Part shown: in pieces, positions 1 through 11,346 of the stretch
Layout: every line of letters starts with the position of its first letter
How positions within the stretch are numbered: the stretch's first letter is position 1
Assembly: GCA_951213105.1 (NCBI GenBank)
Contig: OX578152.1
Coordinates: forward strand, 75,138,680 to 75,202,679
DNA length: 64,000 bases
Source of the DNA: Amaurobius ferox
Taxonomy: Eukaryota; Arthropoda; Arachnida; Araneae; Amaurobiidae
Reading direction: 5' to 3'
Made by a program: the position numbers and the translations under genes
The notes under the pieces: generated by a model
Seen by the model: only the letters and a program-made list of their open reading frames with translations
Databases searched by the model: none
Told to the model about the DNA's origin: nothing

Positions 1-1980
1 CTATCTGAAAATCTTATAAATAAAAAATCCCACCGATGGCAAAGAGGAAGTACAAAACAACACAATAATTATATTAAAACAGAAGAAAAAATATTGAAAT
101 TTTTAAAAACTGAAAACACGATGAAAATTGGATGGATTAAGAACTTGGCCTATAGTATCAAGCTTAAATATCTACAGAAAATATGGAATTACGTAATACA
201 TTTCAACTTAAAAGAAAGCAATTGCCAAAATGAAGAAGCAAGTACTAATATTGATATCCTATTGGATTTAATCAAACTCAGAGCCAGAATTTTTAATTTA
301 ACACTTACAAAAAGTGAAATTATAAAACAATCTAAAGAATTTTTTATTACAACTTTCAAGAACAAACTGTATGAGAACATTCCATTCCATTCTATTTTAA
401 ATCATATTAACGTATATCTTCCTTTGTCCAATATAAAAATCATGATCAATTATAGATTCGTCAAAACCAACGGAAGGAAACTTTTCAATTATAACAAAAT
501 TTGTCAAGATGTTGCATCAAATAATGTGGATTCTTGTAATTGTCATGAGAATATTCATAGTGACACTCATCATAAGCATATAATCTCAGGAAATCTAGAT
601 TTTATCAAAGACAAAAGACTTAAAAACCTTCTTCAACTCGGTACAAAGTACCGTATACAAGAATTTAAAAATGTATACGAAGAATTTTATAATGATCTCG
701 ACATCTTCATTTATAGATTGGCGGTAAAACATAGTTTACCAGTACAAGCATTTAATGAGTGGAAATATAAATTTTACAAAGAGTTTTGTCACTACTACCC
801 GCAGCACTGCAAAAACAATAGAGAAATTAAAGTTCCATTCTCGTTCAAGCAAATTAAAGAAGAATATGTATTAACATATACCGATAAAATTGTATCAAAT
901 TATGCCTTCACCTGTAAAAAGTTCTACGTGGATACACTGAACCAAAGTTACAGGGACAGTGAAATGTATGCTTTAATACCCAGTAACGCATTGATACTGA
1001 CAAAAAGAATAGAGGCACTTTACAAAAGAATAGGAATTGAAATTAAAACAATAAAATATCCATATTTGGTCCTGATCCCCAAATTACACAAAACACCTGT
1101 CGAGTTTCGAACTGTGACGGTGGGATGTGGTTCATATTTGGAAATAGCAAACAAAAAACTTTTGGATTTACTCATAATAGTTATGCATGATATCAAAAGA
1201 CATAACTCTATTATGATAAAAAACGGACAGGAAATGATAAACCGACTAAAGTTTTGTCATAACGATATCAACTTTAGGAGTTACGACTTCCGAGATCTTT
1301 TTAACAATATTGATTTGGATAATTTACAATTGATTCTGAAAGATCTACATGAAGAATACGATCTAAAGCAATTTATAACTTATAGAAGATACATAGACTT
1401 GGTAGAATTGGTATTGAAAGAAAACATACTACACGACGGAAGCAATTTTTACAAACAAATCAAGGGCATACCTATGGGAGGGAGTTGCTCGTCAATACTA
1501 GCAGATATATATCTATCTAAATACGAAAGAGGCACTCATATCCTATCGGAAATGCCCTACTTCCGTTATGTCGATGATGTGATAATTGGGGGCTTTGAAA
1601 ACACCCCATGTTTAGACTTTTCATTCTACCCAAGCGAATTGGACCTTATTGAAAATCCAGCGTGTGAGGACGGATCGGTAAAATTCTTGGATTTAGCTAT
1701 CAAAAAACACAAGAAATATGGAATATACACAGAGTTACACGACAAAAGAGATTCATACAGGATCAAGGTAAATCATATAATCGATTGGAACTCAAACCTT
1801 GCAAAGTATGTCTTCAGAAATATAATAATTGGACATTTTAGAAGAAACCAAAATTATAATACTTTTAGGAAAGACTGCATTTGCAAATGTAAAAAATTTG
1901 CAGATGAAGCTATAAAAAGAAATTATCCAGTCAATTTTGTACAACATTATTACAAATCGTTTTTTAAAGAAAATTTGTAA
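1..1980 (+). CDS. Penelope-like reverse transcriptase, 5' end outside the window
   Basis: The frame is open from base 1, with no in-frame ATG before 121, so the protein probably begins upstream. Seen: LIPKLHK with FRTVTVG near residues 348-365 counting from codon 94, an A motif SYDFRDLFNNIDL near 396, a B motif GIPMGGSCSS near 457, the catalytic YVDD near 492, and KFLDLAIKK in the following block. Upstream lies a Cys/His-rich stretch leading into HIISGNL and GTKYR. This order of motifs and the PKLHK block are typical of Penelope-like elements, whose RT is related to telomerase RT; the enzyme would copy element RNA at chromosomal nicks or ends. No GIY-YIG nuclease domain follows: the frame ends in FVQHYYKSFFKENL and the next 450 bases hold no candidate. 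There are no internal stops, so the copy is young or under selection. A different PLE-related RT lineage is possible; an LTR or LINE RT is unlikely. Confidence 0.85.
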   Translation, partial: LSENLINKKSHRWQRGSTKQHNNYIKTEEKILKFLKTENTMKIGWIKNLAYSIKLKYLQKIWNYVIHFNLKESNCQNEEASTNIDILLDLIKLRARIFNLTLTKSEIIKQSKEFFITTFKNKLYENIPFHSILNHINVYLPLSNIKIMINYRFVKTNGRKLFNYNKICQDVASNNVDSCNCHENIHSDTHHKHIISGNLDFIKDKRLKNLLQLGTKYRIQEFKNVYEEFYNDLDIFIYRLAVKHSLPVQAFNEWKYKFYKEFCHYYPQHCKNNREIKVPFSFKQIKEEYVLTYTDKIVSNYAFTCKKFYVDTLNQSYRDSEMYALIPSNALILTKRIEALYKRIGIEIKTIKYPYLVLIPKLHKTPVEFRTVTVGCGSYLEIANKKLLDLLIIVMHDIKRHNSIMIKNGQEMINRLKFCHNDINFRSYDFRDLFNNIDLDNLQLILKDLHEEYDLKQFITYRRYIDLVELVLKENILHDGSNFYKQIKGIPMGGSCSSILADIYLSKYERGTHILSEMPYFRYVDDVIIGGFENTPCLDFSFYPSELDLIENPACEDGSVKFLDLAIKKHKKYGIYTELHDKRDSYRIKVNHIIDWNSNLAKYVFRNIIIGHFRRNQNYNTFRKDCICKCKKFADEAIKRNYPVNFVQHYYKSFFKENL

Positions 1981-2433
1981 TTTGATTGTTGATATAGAGA
2001 TTTAATATTCATGACTGCGAAACTTTTATCCTGATATTTCTCTGCGCATGAGCAACTTTACTTATAAAGAGACGTTCCATCGGGTTGGACTAGCGGATGT
2101 TTTCCCTTCATGGATTCGTTAACTTCTTTGTTCCTGAGTCTGTTCTGGTGCTTTTATTTTCGCACATTTGGGAGGCTGACCATGGAATTATGTTGGTTCC
2201 GTGAGCGTTACCCGGGTAGTAAAAGCTGCTTTAAGCGGGAAAGGGGTGTCGCAATCCACCCCTACCATTCTTATGTAATTCATATGGTCACTCCCGTTCT
2301 TTTCTACTTTCATTCTTGTATTCTACTAGGAAATTTGAGCAGCACCTGCGCCTCCTCCTTTTGTAGTGAATCGTTCTTTTAATTGCTGGCTTATTTGGGA
2401 TATATCCTATTTTAGTCTCACTTTATCGTAATA

Positions 2434-2434
<1 letters not shown>
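1981..2434. other. 3' flank of the RT, no gene seen
   Basis: Short open frames occur (for example 2110-2382) but show no recognisable motif or coding pattern. The stretch may include the 3' untranslated end of the Penelope-like element; I cannot place its boundary. Confidence 0.4.
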
Positions 2435-2499
<65 letters not shown>

Positions 2500-2526
2500 T
2501 TTTATTTATTTATTTATATATTTACA

Positions 2527-2563
<37 letters not shown>

Positions 2564-2609
2564 TATATATTTACATATATACATTTTACATTTATATATA
2601 TATATGAAC
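2435..2609. repeat. (TA)n microsatellite and derived AT tract
   Basis: About 60 bases of pure TA from 2435 to 2494 are followed by imperfect TTTA and TA blocks to about 2609. Confidence 0.95.
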
Positions 2610-3028
2610 AAAAACTGACAAAAATATACATATTTTTCTCACACTAATACTTATCGGTTATACAAAATTATGGAATATTAATGTATGAAAAAGTCGAGTA
2701 AAGGTTCACTCTCGACATGTATCTCATTTACTTCCTTTCATATGTCACCCGCATATTCGTGTCAATTTGTTGTCGATTCTTCACAAACATATTGCTTTAC
2801 TTCATTTCATGTCCTATTTATACCCGATTTTCCCTCATATAGGAGAAATTGGTGACATGAAGACAGTTTTGCAATCATTTTTTTTTATCCTTATGTTTCT
2901 GTCTGAGTCACACCCAATCCACCCACTGCCTCCTCCGTCGAGTCTGCCTTTGCGTAGTAAACTGATCATTGCTTTTTTTTTTTAGGGTGGGCCGGAAAAA
3001 ACAGTGAAAGTGATGTTCTCGACTAATT
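2610..3028. other. AT-rich spacer, no gene seen
   Basis: No open frame with recognisable motifs and no repeat I can match elsewhere in the window. T-runs occur at 2879-2886 and 2971-2982. Confidence 0.4.
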
Positions 3029-3145
3029 ACTTTCCCTACAATACACAGTATATGTAAAGGGAAAGTATTGTGTGGGAAGGTCAAAATGCTAATCTTGGAT
3101 TTTGAGGGTTCTACAGGTATAGAGTAACCCTGAATACAAATTAAC
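3029..3145 (+). repeat. 5' fragment of a Helentron-like element
   Basis: ACTTTCCCTACAATACA at 3029 followed by GGGAAAGTATTGTG matches the 5' terminus of the family A and B elements described below. The rest of the element is missing. Confidence 0.55.
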
Positions 3146-3419
3146 ATTTTTGCACTGTTTCGTTGGTTTCTCTGTTTGTTTGTTTGTTAGCTTATTTCTT
3201 TGTTTCGGTCAAATCTTGAAATCAATTTTTGACCCGCTGCTAAAGACGGTTTTCTTGAAATTTTACACTGAAATTTTTTAGACTGGGGCAGGCGATATGC
3301 GCTAAAAAAAAAATTATTGGTCGGATATTTAAATTTGAACCCTTTTATGTCCTCAGACGATAATTTGTGGCAACAATTACAGTTTAACTATCGTAGAATA
3401 AATTTTGAAAGAAAAGAAA

Positions 3420-3709
3420 ATGGAGTTGACGCGAGAGCATTATCGAGCTATGATTTTCTATGATTTTAAAGTGGGAATAAATCAAGAAGAATGTCTTCAA
3501 CGTCTACAATTAGCATATGGAAATGATGCTCCATCTCGTGCCACTGCATTCAGATGGTTTACAGAGTTTAGAAGAGATCGAAATTCTCTCCTGGATGAAG
3601 AACACACAAGAAGACCTTTGTCAGCTGTAGTCCCAGAAAATGTGTCGGCCATTCGAAAAATGTTAATCGATAATAATCGCTGAACCTACCAAATGATACA
3701 GAAGGAATA
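3420..3709 (+). pseudogene. mariner transposase remnant, N-terminal DNA-binding part
   Basis: Starting at ATG 3420 the frame reads MELTREHYRAMIFYDF, then TAFRWFTEFRRDRNSLLDEE and RRPLSAV. This is the helix-turn-helix (HTH_48-type) N-terminus of mariner/SETMAR-like transposases, which binds the element's terminal repeats. A stop follows IDNNR at 3683, and a few more residues of mariner-like sequence follow before similarity is lost. The catalytic DDD domain is absent, so this is a dead 5' fragment. A C-terminal fragment of a similar element lies on the other strand at 5701-5853. Confidence 0.8.
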
Positions 3710-4877
3710 AACCGCTGGATAAAGGAGATATTAATATTAAAAGATATATCACTTTTAATTTTAAAAATATTGCCCGTGCAAGTTTTCTTAGGGTCCATGC
3801 ATGTATCAGCAATTCCATGCTGATATGATCGACTTTTCTATGCCGATATAATCATAATAAGCTCTGAATCAATCCATAAATGCTGATATCTACTATAGGA
3901 GTACAATCCTAGTTTTAAGAACACTTGTCAATTCACTTCAATTAAAAAATATTATTTTAATTATCTACGTAGCAAGTATTTCATCAAAGCTATACTCTGA
4001 AAGCCATACTTTTGAAGCTACTTCAAACAGTTCATATTGCATTAAAATAATCATTTCCTTGATACTCGAATTCGTTACAGAAATCGTCATCTAAAGACAG
4101 GGTAAGCCAGTGTTTCTTTCAGGCATACCTCCGGGGACTCCCCCCCCCCCCCCCCGGTGACTAGTATTAGCCCCATCCGGTAACATTTTATGTTAACCTA
4201 GTGTTTTTTATTTGTGTGATAGCATTTAGATATATTTATATAGGGCAAATAGAAAACTTGTCCCCTCCCCTAAAATATCATTCAACCCCCCCCCCCCTCC
4301 CCCCGCCGGTTAAAAAGTCCCGAAAGAATACGGCATGAATTAGCTCCTTAACAGGAGAAAGCGAATATTAAAAAGTTCTAGAAACACTGTTGTAATGAAA
4401 GAACAATTAATGAAACAGGATTTCCAAAATTGTATCCGCCCGATATGCTACGTTTGCTGCCATTTATGTCCATCTTCCCTTTCTACCGATAACCGGAAAA
4501 ATACTTTCGCTTTTTGCACTGCAGCGGAAGTATTGGGCGGCGAGTCTTTTGACAACGCCGTTGCGCCAATGTTCCTACTCAATTGTGCATTAGAAGTAGC
4601 GACGACAATAAAATACAATATAGAGGGTGACACCATTTTACAGTTTGAAGGTCTGTAAATGTGGATTGCAGCATCAGGAGAGGCAGTGGACGTTCCAAGG
4701 GTCAAGCTGCCCAAGTGACCGATTGAGGCCTTATGTTTGCAGAGGGCCCCTAATTGTACATTATTTTTTGAACATTGTTTTACATTTTACATTATTTTTG
4801 TACATTACATTTTGTATATTTGTACATTATACATTTTTTTACATTTTATACGTTATTTTACCACATTTTACATTATT
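3710..4877. other. spacer with two C-runs, no gene supported
   Basis: Homopolymer C-runs lie at 4140-4155 and 4286-4304. A short frame at 4395-4658 (87 codons) has several Cys and no family resemblance I can name; I do not call it a gene. From 4750 to 4870 there is a series of TACATTTT-like units. Confidence 0.4.
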
Positions 4878-5618
4878 ACTTTCCTTATATACATAATGTA
4901 TAAGGAAAGTATTGTGCCGGGGTCGAAAATTCGAATTCGAGTTTTCGACGGGAGAGCACGTTTCAAGCATCCCTGATCACGAATCAAACATTTTTGAAGT
5001 GATGTCTGTGTGTGTGTCAGTGAGTCTGTGGAGACGATAACTGACGAACGAATGGACGGATTCGAACGAAATTTGGTACAAAAATCACAATCCGTAAACA
5101 CTGGAAGCCTATTGTTTTTATACGCAATCGAATGTTCAGAACCTCCCTAAATTTTCGAATGAAATTTTGAAAAAACTGTCAAAAAATCAAAACCGCTAAT
5201 AAAGTTACTCAAATAGACATTTCTTATGTAACTTTTCATTAGAAAACGATTGGCATAAATTTTAGACCGCTAACATGAACCGTTCTCGAGGTATTACACA
5301 TTTTTCAAAAAAAAATATCAAAAAGTTATATAAAATAAAATATAAAAATATTTCCTATTGAGAAACATGTTCACTTTTCATATGTAATACCATGCGATAA
5401 ATTTGGTGACATCATTCTCGTGGATCTAGCTCGTTCCATTCATGAAAAAAGATACTTTGAGTAATAAGTAAGAATACTAAGTAAAGACTTACTTAAGAAG
5501 TACTTAAGTAAAGAATATAAGTATCAACTATAAGAATAACGTTTTATTTAGCTGTAAAAGTAGTAAATTCATTGCATTATATAAGGATAGTCATGTGTTG
5601 CCTACATCAGATTTTTTT
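4878..5618 (+). mobile_element. Family A Helentron-like element, copy A1 (internally deleted)
   Basis: Family A diagnosis: the 5' end ACTTTCCTTATATA is inversely repeated near the 3' end as TATATAAGGAAAGT, and ATGTG-TTGCC-CACAT follows as a short terminal hairpin, then CAGATTTTTT. A GT-rich microsatellite lies about 100 bases in. Full copies are about 0.95-1.1 kb and encode nothing. This layout (subterminal inverted repeats, microsatellite, 3' stem-loop, T-run target, no target duplication seen) matches non-autonomous Helentrons (HINEs such as DINE-1), which are mobilised in trans by a rolling-circle Rep-helicase. A1 lacks the TGGCGA-rich block found in other copies and carries unrelated sequence near 5460-5520. 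Classification is inference; the structure is seen. Confidence 0.65.
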
Positions 5619-5700
5619 TGTTTGACTTCTCTTGCATCTTTTTAAGAAAGACTCATTAGTGCATTATAGCTAATTCAACATTTTCTTGTATTTTATATAT

Positions 5701-5853
5701 ACGAGGTGCCATCCAAAATTTCTCGGATTGGCGCTGTGAAAATTTGAAAACTAACCGTACCAGTTAATGTTCACTGTCACCTTCAAAATAGCTTCCTCCT
5801 GCAGCTATACATCGGTCCCAGCGTCTTATGCCATTTTGCCTGAGCTATAACTA
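5701..5853 (-). pseudogene. mariner transposase remnant, C-terminal end plus terminal repeat
   Basis: Read on the minus strand, this encodes RRWDRCIAAGGSYFEGD before a stop, the usual C-terminal signature of mariner transposases. It is followed by a sequence ending at 5701 next to TATATA, as expected for the terminal repeat at a TA target. The rest of the gene is missing. Confidence 0.7.
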
Positions 5854-6848
5854 TGGGCCTTTAGATATTAGATAGAAAAACAGTGGTTATATATTCAGAG
5901 CCGGATAATCTATCCTTTGGAACAAGGTAGTTTCGAACCCGGGGGTATTTTTGTATTATAAACAAAGATCCCCAAAATATTGTTGACCCGAGGAGAGGGC
6001 TATAAAATTTTCTGCCAGAACCGAAAGTGAAAACGTCTACCGTAATAAAAATTCATATTTATTTTTAAACGTTAAACCACATAAATAAATTATCGGGTAA
6101 TCGATTTTTCGAATTACCAATTTTTGGATTTGCGACGTTTTACTGCATTTATTGTTCAGATGGGGTTTTCGTGAAAGTTTGCTTGAGCCCCAGAAAACCT
6201 CATAACGTTACTGAGTAGTGGATCTACTATTTTGCCAGGCGTTGCCCCGATTTTTATAATTAAGAATTTAAGGCACCCAGTATAGCTTATTCTATTAATG
6301 CAAGAAGCATAGTAAGGTCTAGAAACCCAAATTGATAATCAGTGGTATCCTGGATATGTCAGATAAAACCTTACGCCCTCCTATTTTAACACTCTGAATT
6401 ACTCGTAACCACTTCCAACAAACACGCTGGGCCTATTCGAGAGGGAGGGCTTGGCGTGTCTTACACCCAGGTCACCTTTCTCGGATCGACCACGTGGTGG
6501 GTAAGCACTGGGCCTTTACCGAGGCGCAGCAGCGTATATGCCCGCGTATCGGGTGAATTATCAATACATTACCGCAATAACTTGTTTTTGTAAATAATGC
6601 AATTCATGACATCCCAGAGCTATTTCAAATAAAGAACTTTTTCAAGTAGCGACCGGAATGATGACCGAAAGCGGCTAGTAGTGTACAAGATACATAGATA
6701 CATAGGGAAAATGGTATCGCCAGGCGGGGGGGGATTTAGGATCCATAACCCCCCCCCCCTCCCAACAACCAATTAAATTTCGTAAAAATAATATATGGAG
6801 AAATGGAAGACAAAATATTTGATACCAAACCCTCCTTTCTCGATTTTT
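5854..6848. other. spacer, no gene supported
   Basis: A GC-richer stretch lies at 6400-6560. G- and C-runs lie near 6723 and 6749. I recognise no coding or RNA feature. Confidence 0.4.
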
Positions 6849-7617
6849 ACTTTCCCTGCAATACATGGTAATGTATAGGGAAAGTATTGGAATCATGCCG
6901 AAAATCACAACTCGAGTTTTCGACGGATCTATACGTTTCGAGACCTCTTTAATGCGAAAAAACTATTTTTAGCGTGACGTCTGTGTGTGTATCTGTGTGT
7001 CTGTGTGTCTGTCTGTCTGTGCAGATTTTGTATCCACTCTAACTAAAAAAGTTATTGACCGAATTTCATAAAATTTGGTAGGTAAGTCACTTGTGGACGA
7101 CTCTGGCGCTGATTAGTTTTGGGTACGATTCGGGATAAAAAAAACCACCTTTTTTTTTGCGAAATGGCCCGCAAAAGCTTGTATCCACTGTAACTGAAAA
7201 ACTAATGGACCGAATTTCACAAAATTCGGTAGATGAGTCACTTGTGGGTCACCCTGGTGCTGATTAGATTTTGGTATTCTTCGGAAAAAAATAACCTGCC
7301 TTTTTTTGCAAAATGACCCGCAAAAATCGTTAAAATCTAAACTAAAGAACTACGTATGCTCAAATATATCCATTAAATGCTTGTTTAATACGTAATTTTT
7401 AGTGAAGAAAAGAAAAAGACCAACCCCATTACACTAGGACTAGCCGTTCTCGAGATATTTTAGTTTTTCGTATTTTCCCTACGCCACCTTTGAAAATAAG
7501 TCCGGTTACCGAATGAGAACGAAAATTGAATTAAAAGCGAATTAAATTTAATTAAATTAAAGAGAACGTGTATATAAGTCTGCAGGGAAAGTCATGTGCT
7601 GCCCACATCAGATTTTT
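6849..7617 (+). mobile_element. Family B Helentron-like element, copy B1
   Basis: The 5' end ACTTTCCCTGCA at 6849 is inversely repeated as TGCAGGGAAAGT at 7581-7592, followed directly by a 3' hairpin (ATGTG-CTGCC-CACAT) and CAGATTTTT. A GTGT/GTCT microsatellite runs from about 6981 to 7021. Two internal copies of a 151-base unit start at 7030 and 7181 (each begins GTATCCACT and ends near GCAAAA). There is no open frame. The design is the same as family A, but the body sequence differs. Confidence 0.65.
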
Positions 7618-8421
7618 ACTTTCCCTGCAATGCATGGTAATGTATAGGGAAAGTATTGGAATCATACCGAAAATCGCAACTCGAGTTTTCGACGAATCTA
7701 CACGTTTCGAAACCTCTAGAATACGAAAAAACTATTTTTAGCGTTTAGCGTGACGTCTGTGTGTGTGTGTCTGTCTGTGTGTCTGTCTATTTGTGTGTCT
7801 GTCTGTTTGTGTGTCTGTCTGTGCAAATTTTGTATCCACCCTAATTAAAAAACTAATGGACCGAATTTCATAAAATTTGGTAGGTATGTCACTTGTGGGC
7901 GAATCTGGTGCTGATTAGTTTTGGGTACGATTCGGGATAAAAGAACTCGCATTTTTTTGCGAAATGGCCCGCAAAAGCTTGTATCCACTGTAGCTGAAAA
8001 ACTAATGAACCGAATTTCACAAAATTCGGTAGATAAGTCACTTGTGGAATATTCTGGTCCTGATTAGATTTTGGTACGATTCGAAAAAAAAATAACCTGC
8101 CTTTTTTTGCAAAATGGCCCGGAGAAATCGCCAAAATCTAAAATAAAAAACTACATATGCTCAAATATATCCAGTAAATGCTTGTTTAATACGTAATGTT
8201 TAACGAAGAAAAGGATAAGCCCAACCCCATTACACTAGGACTAGCCGTTCTCGAGATATTTTAGTTTTTTTCGTATTTTCTCCACGCCACCTTTGAAAAT
8301 AAGTCGAGTTATCAAATGAGAACGAAAATTGAATTAAAAGTGAATTAAATTTAATTAAAATCAAGAGAACGTGAATATAAGTCTGCAGGGAAAGTCATGT
8401 GCTGCTCACATCAGATTCTTT
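7618..8421 (+). mobile_element. Family B Helentron-like element, copy B2, head-to-tail with B1
   Basis: B2 begins (ACTTTCC at 7618) straight after B1's terminal T-run, so the two copies share one five-T junction. The internal 149-base units start at 7832 and 7981; the GTCTGTCTGT tract is at 7752-7830. It ends with the subterminal repeat, hairpin and CAGATTCTTTTT near 8421. Confidence 0.65.
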
Positions 8422-9045
8422 TTCTGGCGACGTTACTGCGTAGGATATAATCGGATACGTTCTAATAATGTATATCCGTTTGTACAGCAATTAATTTTAA
8501 CGTTAGCCGTGATCTGGTCGCGTACGAAATGTCCATCTATCAAAAATATCTCTGAGGTATTGTAAATTAAGAACTCTTTCAAAAATCAACCAGACTGCAA
8601 ATAGAAAGCGGTCAATCCTCTTTACATTTGAATTCGATTGTGTAGTATGACTGACGTCGGTTATCGCCATAGAATTTCGCAAACTTGTGGCAAATTGCAA
8701 GTATTCTTGCTGTGCAAAAGGAGTTTTCGGCATTCCTCTTCTGAAAAGCGATAGCAAGTGCGAAACTGGCTCACAAATGTTGCACTGGAGCGCAATTCCA
8801 CACAATACACAATAATACTGTACTAGCGCCTACACTTGAAACTTCATCTCACCTAAAACTCAAATTCGACTGGAACTAGATATTGGATCTGGATTCCCCA
8901 TTCCCTGATGAGTGCTCATGTATGTTGACCCTTTTGTCATCTCGGCCATGTTTGGTAATACCTGACACAGTCTACACTGGTTGCATTGTACTTTATTTAA
9001 CCGAGGTAAATTTGCTCTCCAAACAGGTTTTAAGTAATTATTTTT
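8422..9045. other. spacer, no gene supported
   Basis: The minus strand has a 100-codon frame (8503-8805) without recognisable motifs. The region may be old coding or transposon sequence, but nothing in it allows a name. Confidence 0.35.
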
Positions 9046-10004
9046 ACTTTCCTTGCAATACATGGTAATGTATAGGGAAAGTATTGGAATCATACCGAAA
9101 ATCGCAACTCGAGTTTCCGACGGATCTACATGTTTCGAGACCTCTAGAATACGAAAAAACTATTTTTAACATGACGTCTGCGTGTATGTCTGTCTGTCTG
9201 TGCAATGTATGTATCCATTCTAACTCAAAAACTAACGGACTGAATTTCATAAAATTTTGTAGGTAAGGCCCTTGGGTGTGACCCTGGTGCTGATTAGTTT
9301 TTGGTACAATTCGAAAAAAAAGAACCCGCCTTTTTTTGCGAAATGGCCCGCAAAAATATCGTGTATCCACTCTAGCCGAAATACTAATTGACCAAATTTC
9401 ACAAAATTTGGTAGATAAATCACTTGTGGGATACTTTGGTGCTGATTAGTTTTTGGTACAATTCGGAAAAAAAGAACCCGCCTTTTTTTGCGAAATGGCC
9501 CGCAAAAATATCATGTATCCACTCTACCTGAAATACTAATTGACCAAATTTCACAAAATTTGGTAGATAAGTCACTTGTGGGATACTCTGATTAGATTTT
9601 GGTTACAATCGGAAAAAAACAACCTGCCTTTTTTTACGAAATGGCCCGCAAAAATAGCCAATATTTAAAAAAAAGAATACGTATGTTCAAATGTATCAAT
9701 TAAACGCTTGTGTTATACGTAATTTTTATAAAATAATTAACGCGTTCTAATTTTTAAAAAAAATAAGAACAACTCTTACTCTAGTACTAACCGTTTACGA
9801 GGTATTTGAGATTATTCGCATTTTTGTTATGCAGCCTTCGGAAAAATATCCAATTACCAAATAAAAGCAGAAATTGAATTAAAAATGCAAATTTAGTTTT
9901 ATTTGGGGAAATTAAACTCAATATAATGAGTTGCTAAAGAAATAAAGAAAAAATGAATTTGAGTCTGCAGGGAAAGTCATGTGCTGCCCACATGAGATTT
10001 TTTA
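9046..10004 (+). mobile_element. Family B Helentron-like element, copy B3 (three internal units)
   Basis: The 5' end ACTTTCCTTGCA is at 9046 and the 3' end is a subterminal repeat and hairpin at about 9965-9995. Three internal units start at 9211, 9363 and 9515, an exact 152-base spacing. B1 and B2 have two units each, which explains B3's greater length. Confidence 0.65.
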
Positions 10005-10442
10005 TTTTATTCCTACCTCAATCTCGATGTGTGAACAGTTATCAGCAAAGCTACCGAGTGATTACTTGGCGATACGGTTTATCATTTAAAAAATCAGGAT
10101 AATTTCTTTATTTTTTAATAAACAAAATTTGATAAATTCGCAAGAACCAGATTATTGCGATAAGAATATTGCACTTAAGTATCTATTTCAGAACTAGCAA
10201 CTCGCTTTCTATACAATGTTCACAGGTCTAGAGCAAGAATCGGCTGAATTGTGCCAATATAGAATTTAAACTCAAGCAGAGCTTGTTTACCTCAAATCAT
10301 CCTTTCTACTATGCTTTTGTTGCCGCTCGTCATAAAGGGATAATCTATATAAATAAAATTGAATTATCGATATATTAATAAAACATAGGCCTCCCATAGA
10401 AATAGACGATATTTTTTCTGGAAAGCTATTTAAGAAGATATA

Positions 10443-11346
10443 CAGGGTGTCCCAAAAACATTGACCTCGGCTTTCATGCCTTAAATATTGATCTTAAACA
10501 TATATAATAAATTACAAAGTTGCGTAAAAAAAGGTACAGAATTTTATCAAATCGATTAAAATTTTCAAGGGAATTAAATTTAAAGAAATACGAAATTTAA
10601 ATTTTTATACGGCCCCCGTACAAAAACATTTCTAATGAGTAAAATGTGCCCCATACATTAATAAGGAGATGTACAAAATTGCAGCATTTTATCATAAAAA
10701 GTCCCAGAGATATGAAAAGACAAAAATACTGACTTAAACCACATTTCGATGCATGGACATGGGTTCTCAGAGGGGAAAAATCATGTCGGCAGATCGCGTT
10801 TCAGGGGTCATACACAAATTACGAAAGAAAACAATGATTACATAAATAAATAATAATTTGCTATTTATTAGTACAAGAGTATCTATACTGTGTAGAAATA
10901 ATAACTTTATATAAAGATTACAAAGCTTGTTCAGAATGTTTTCCATCCATGCCAATGCAGAGCTGCATTCGCCTGAAAACAAGCCTATGATACATTTCTA
11001 CGTTACGTCATTTGCACGCTTGCTGTAAACATTTACATTTTAATTTGTGATTAATTCCTCACCAACTTTGTTTAAACATATCTCTGGGACTTTTTATGAT
11101 AAAATGCTGAAATTTTGTACATCATTTTATTAGTGTATGGGGCACATTTTACTCATTCGGAATGTTTTTGTACGGGGGCCGTATAAAAATTTACATTTTG
11201 TATTTCTTAAACTTTAATCCCCCAAACATTTTTATCGATTTCATAAAATTCTGTACTTCTTTTTACGAATTTTGTAATTTATTATATATGTCTAAGATCA
11301 ATATTTAAGGAATAAAAGCCGAGGTCAATGTTTTTGGGACACCCTG
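10443..11346. mobile_element. Tc1/mariner-superfamily element with about 270-bp terminal inverted repeats
   Basis: TA at 10441-10442 and 11347-11348 flanks CAGGGTGTCCCAAAAACATT and its inverse. The inverted repeats run about 10443-10716 and 11078-11346 with scattered mismatches. A TA target duplication with CAGGGTGTCCC ends is typical of the Tc1/mariner superfamily. The 360-base centre keeps only a transposase tail (next entry), so this is a non-autonomous deletion derivative. Confidence 0.8.
10918..10980 (-). pseudogene. Transposase C-terminal remnant
   Basis: Minus-strand codons read FRRMQLCIGMDGKHSEQAL before a stop. This resembles the R-x-x-CI-x-x-x-G-x-HFE tail that ends many Tc1/mariner transposases. 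It is all that remains of the coding region of the surrounding element. Confidence 0.5.

Noticed and set aside
4395..4714. Overlapping frames on both strands of about 88 codons
   Set aside because: No motif, no clear start or 3' signal, next to low-complexity repeats. Chance open frames cannot be excluded.
7030..9660. CRISPR-like array of regularly spaced units
   Set aside because: The units are contiguous 150-bp tandem repeats within transposons of a eukaryotic genome, without unique spacers.
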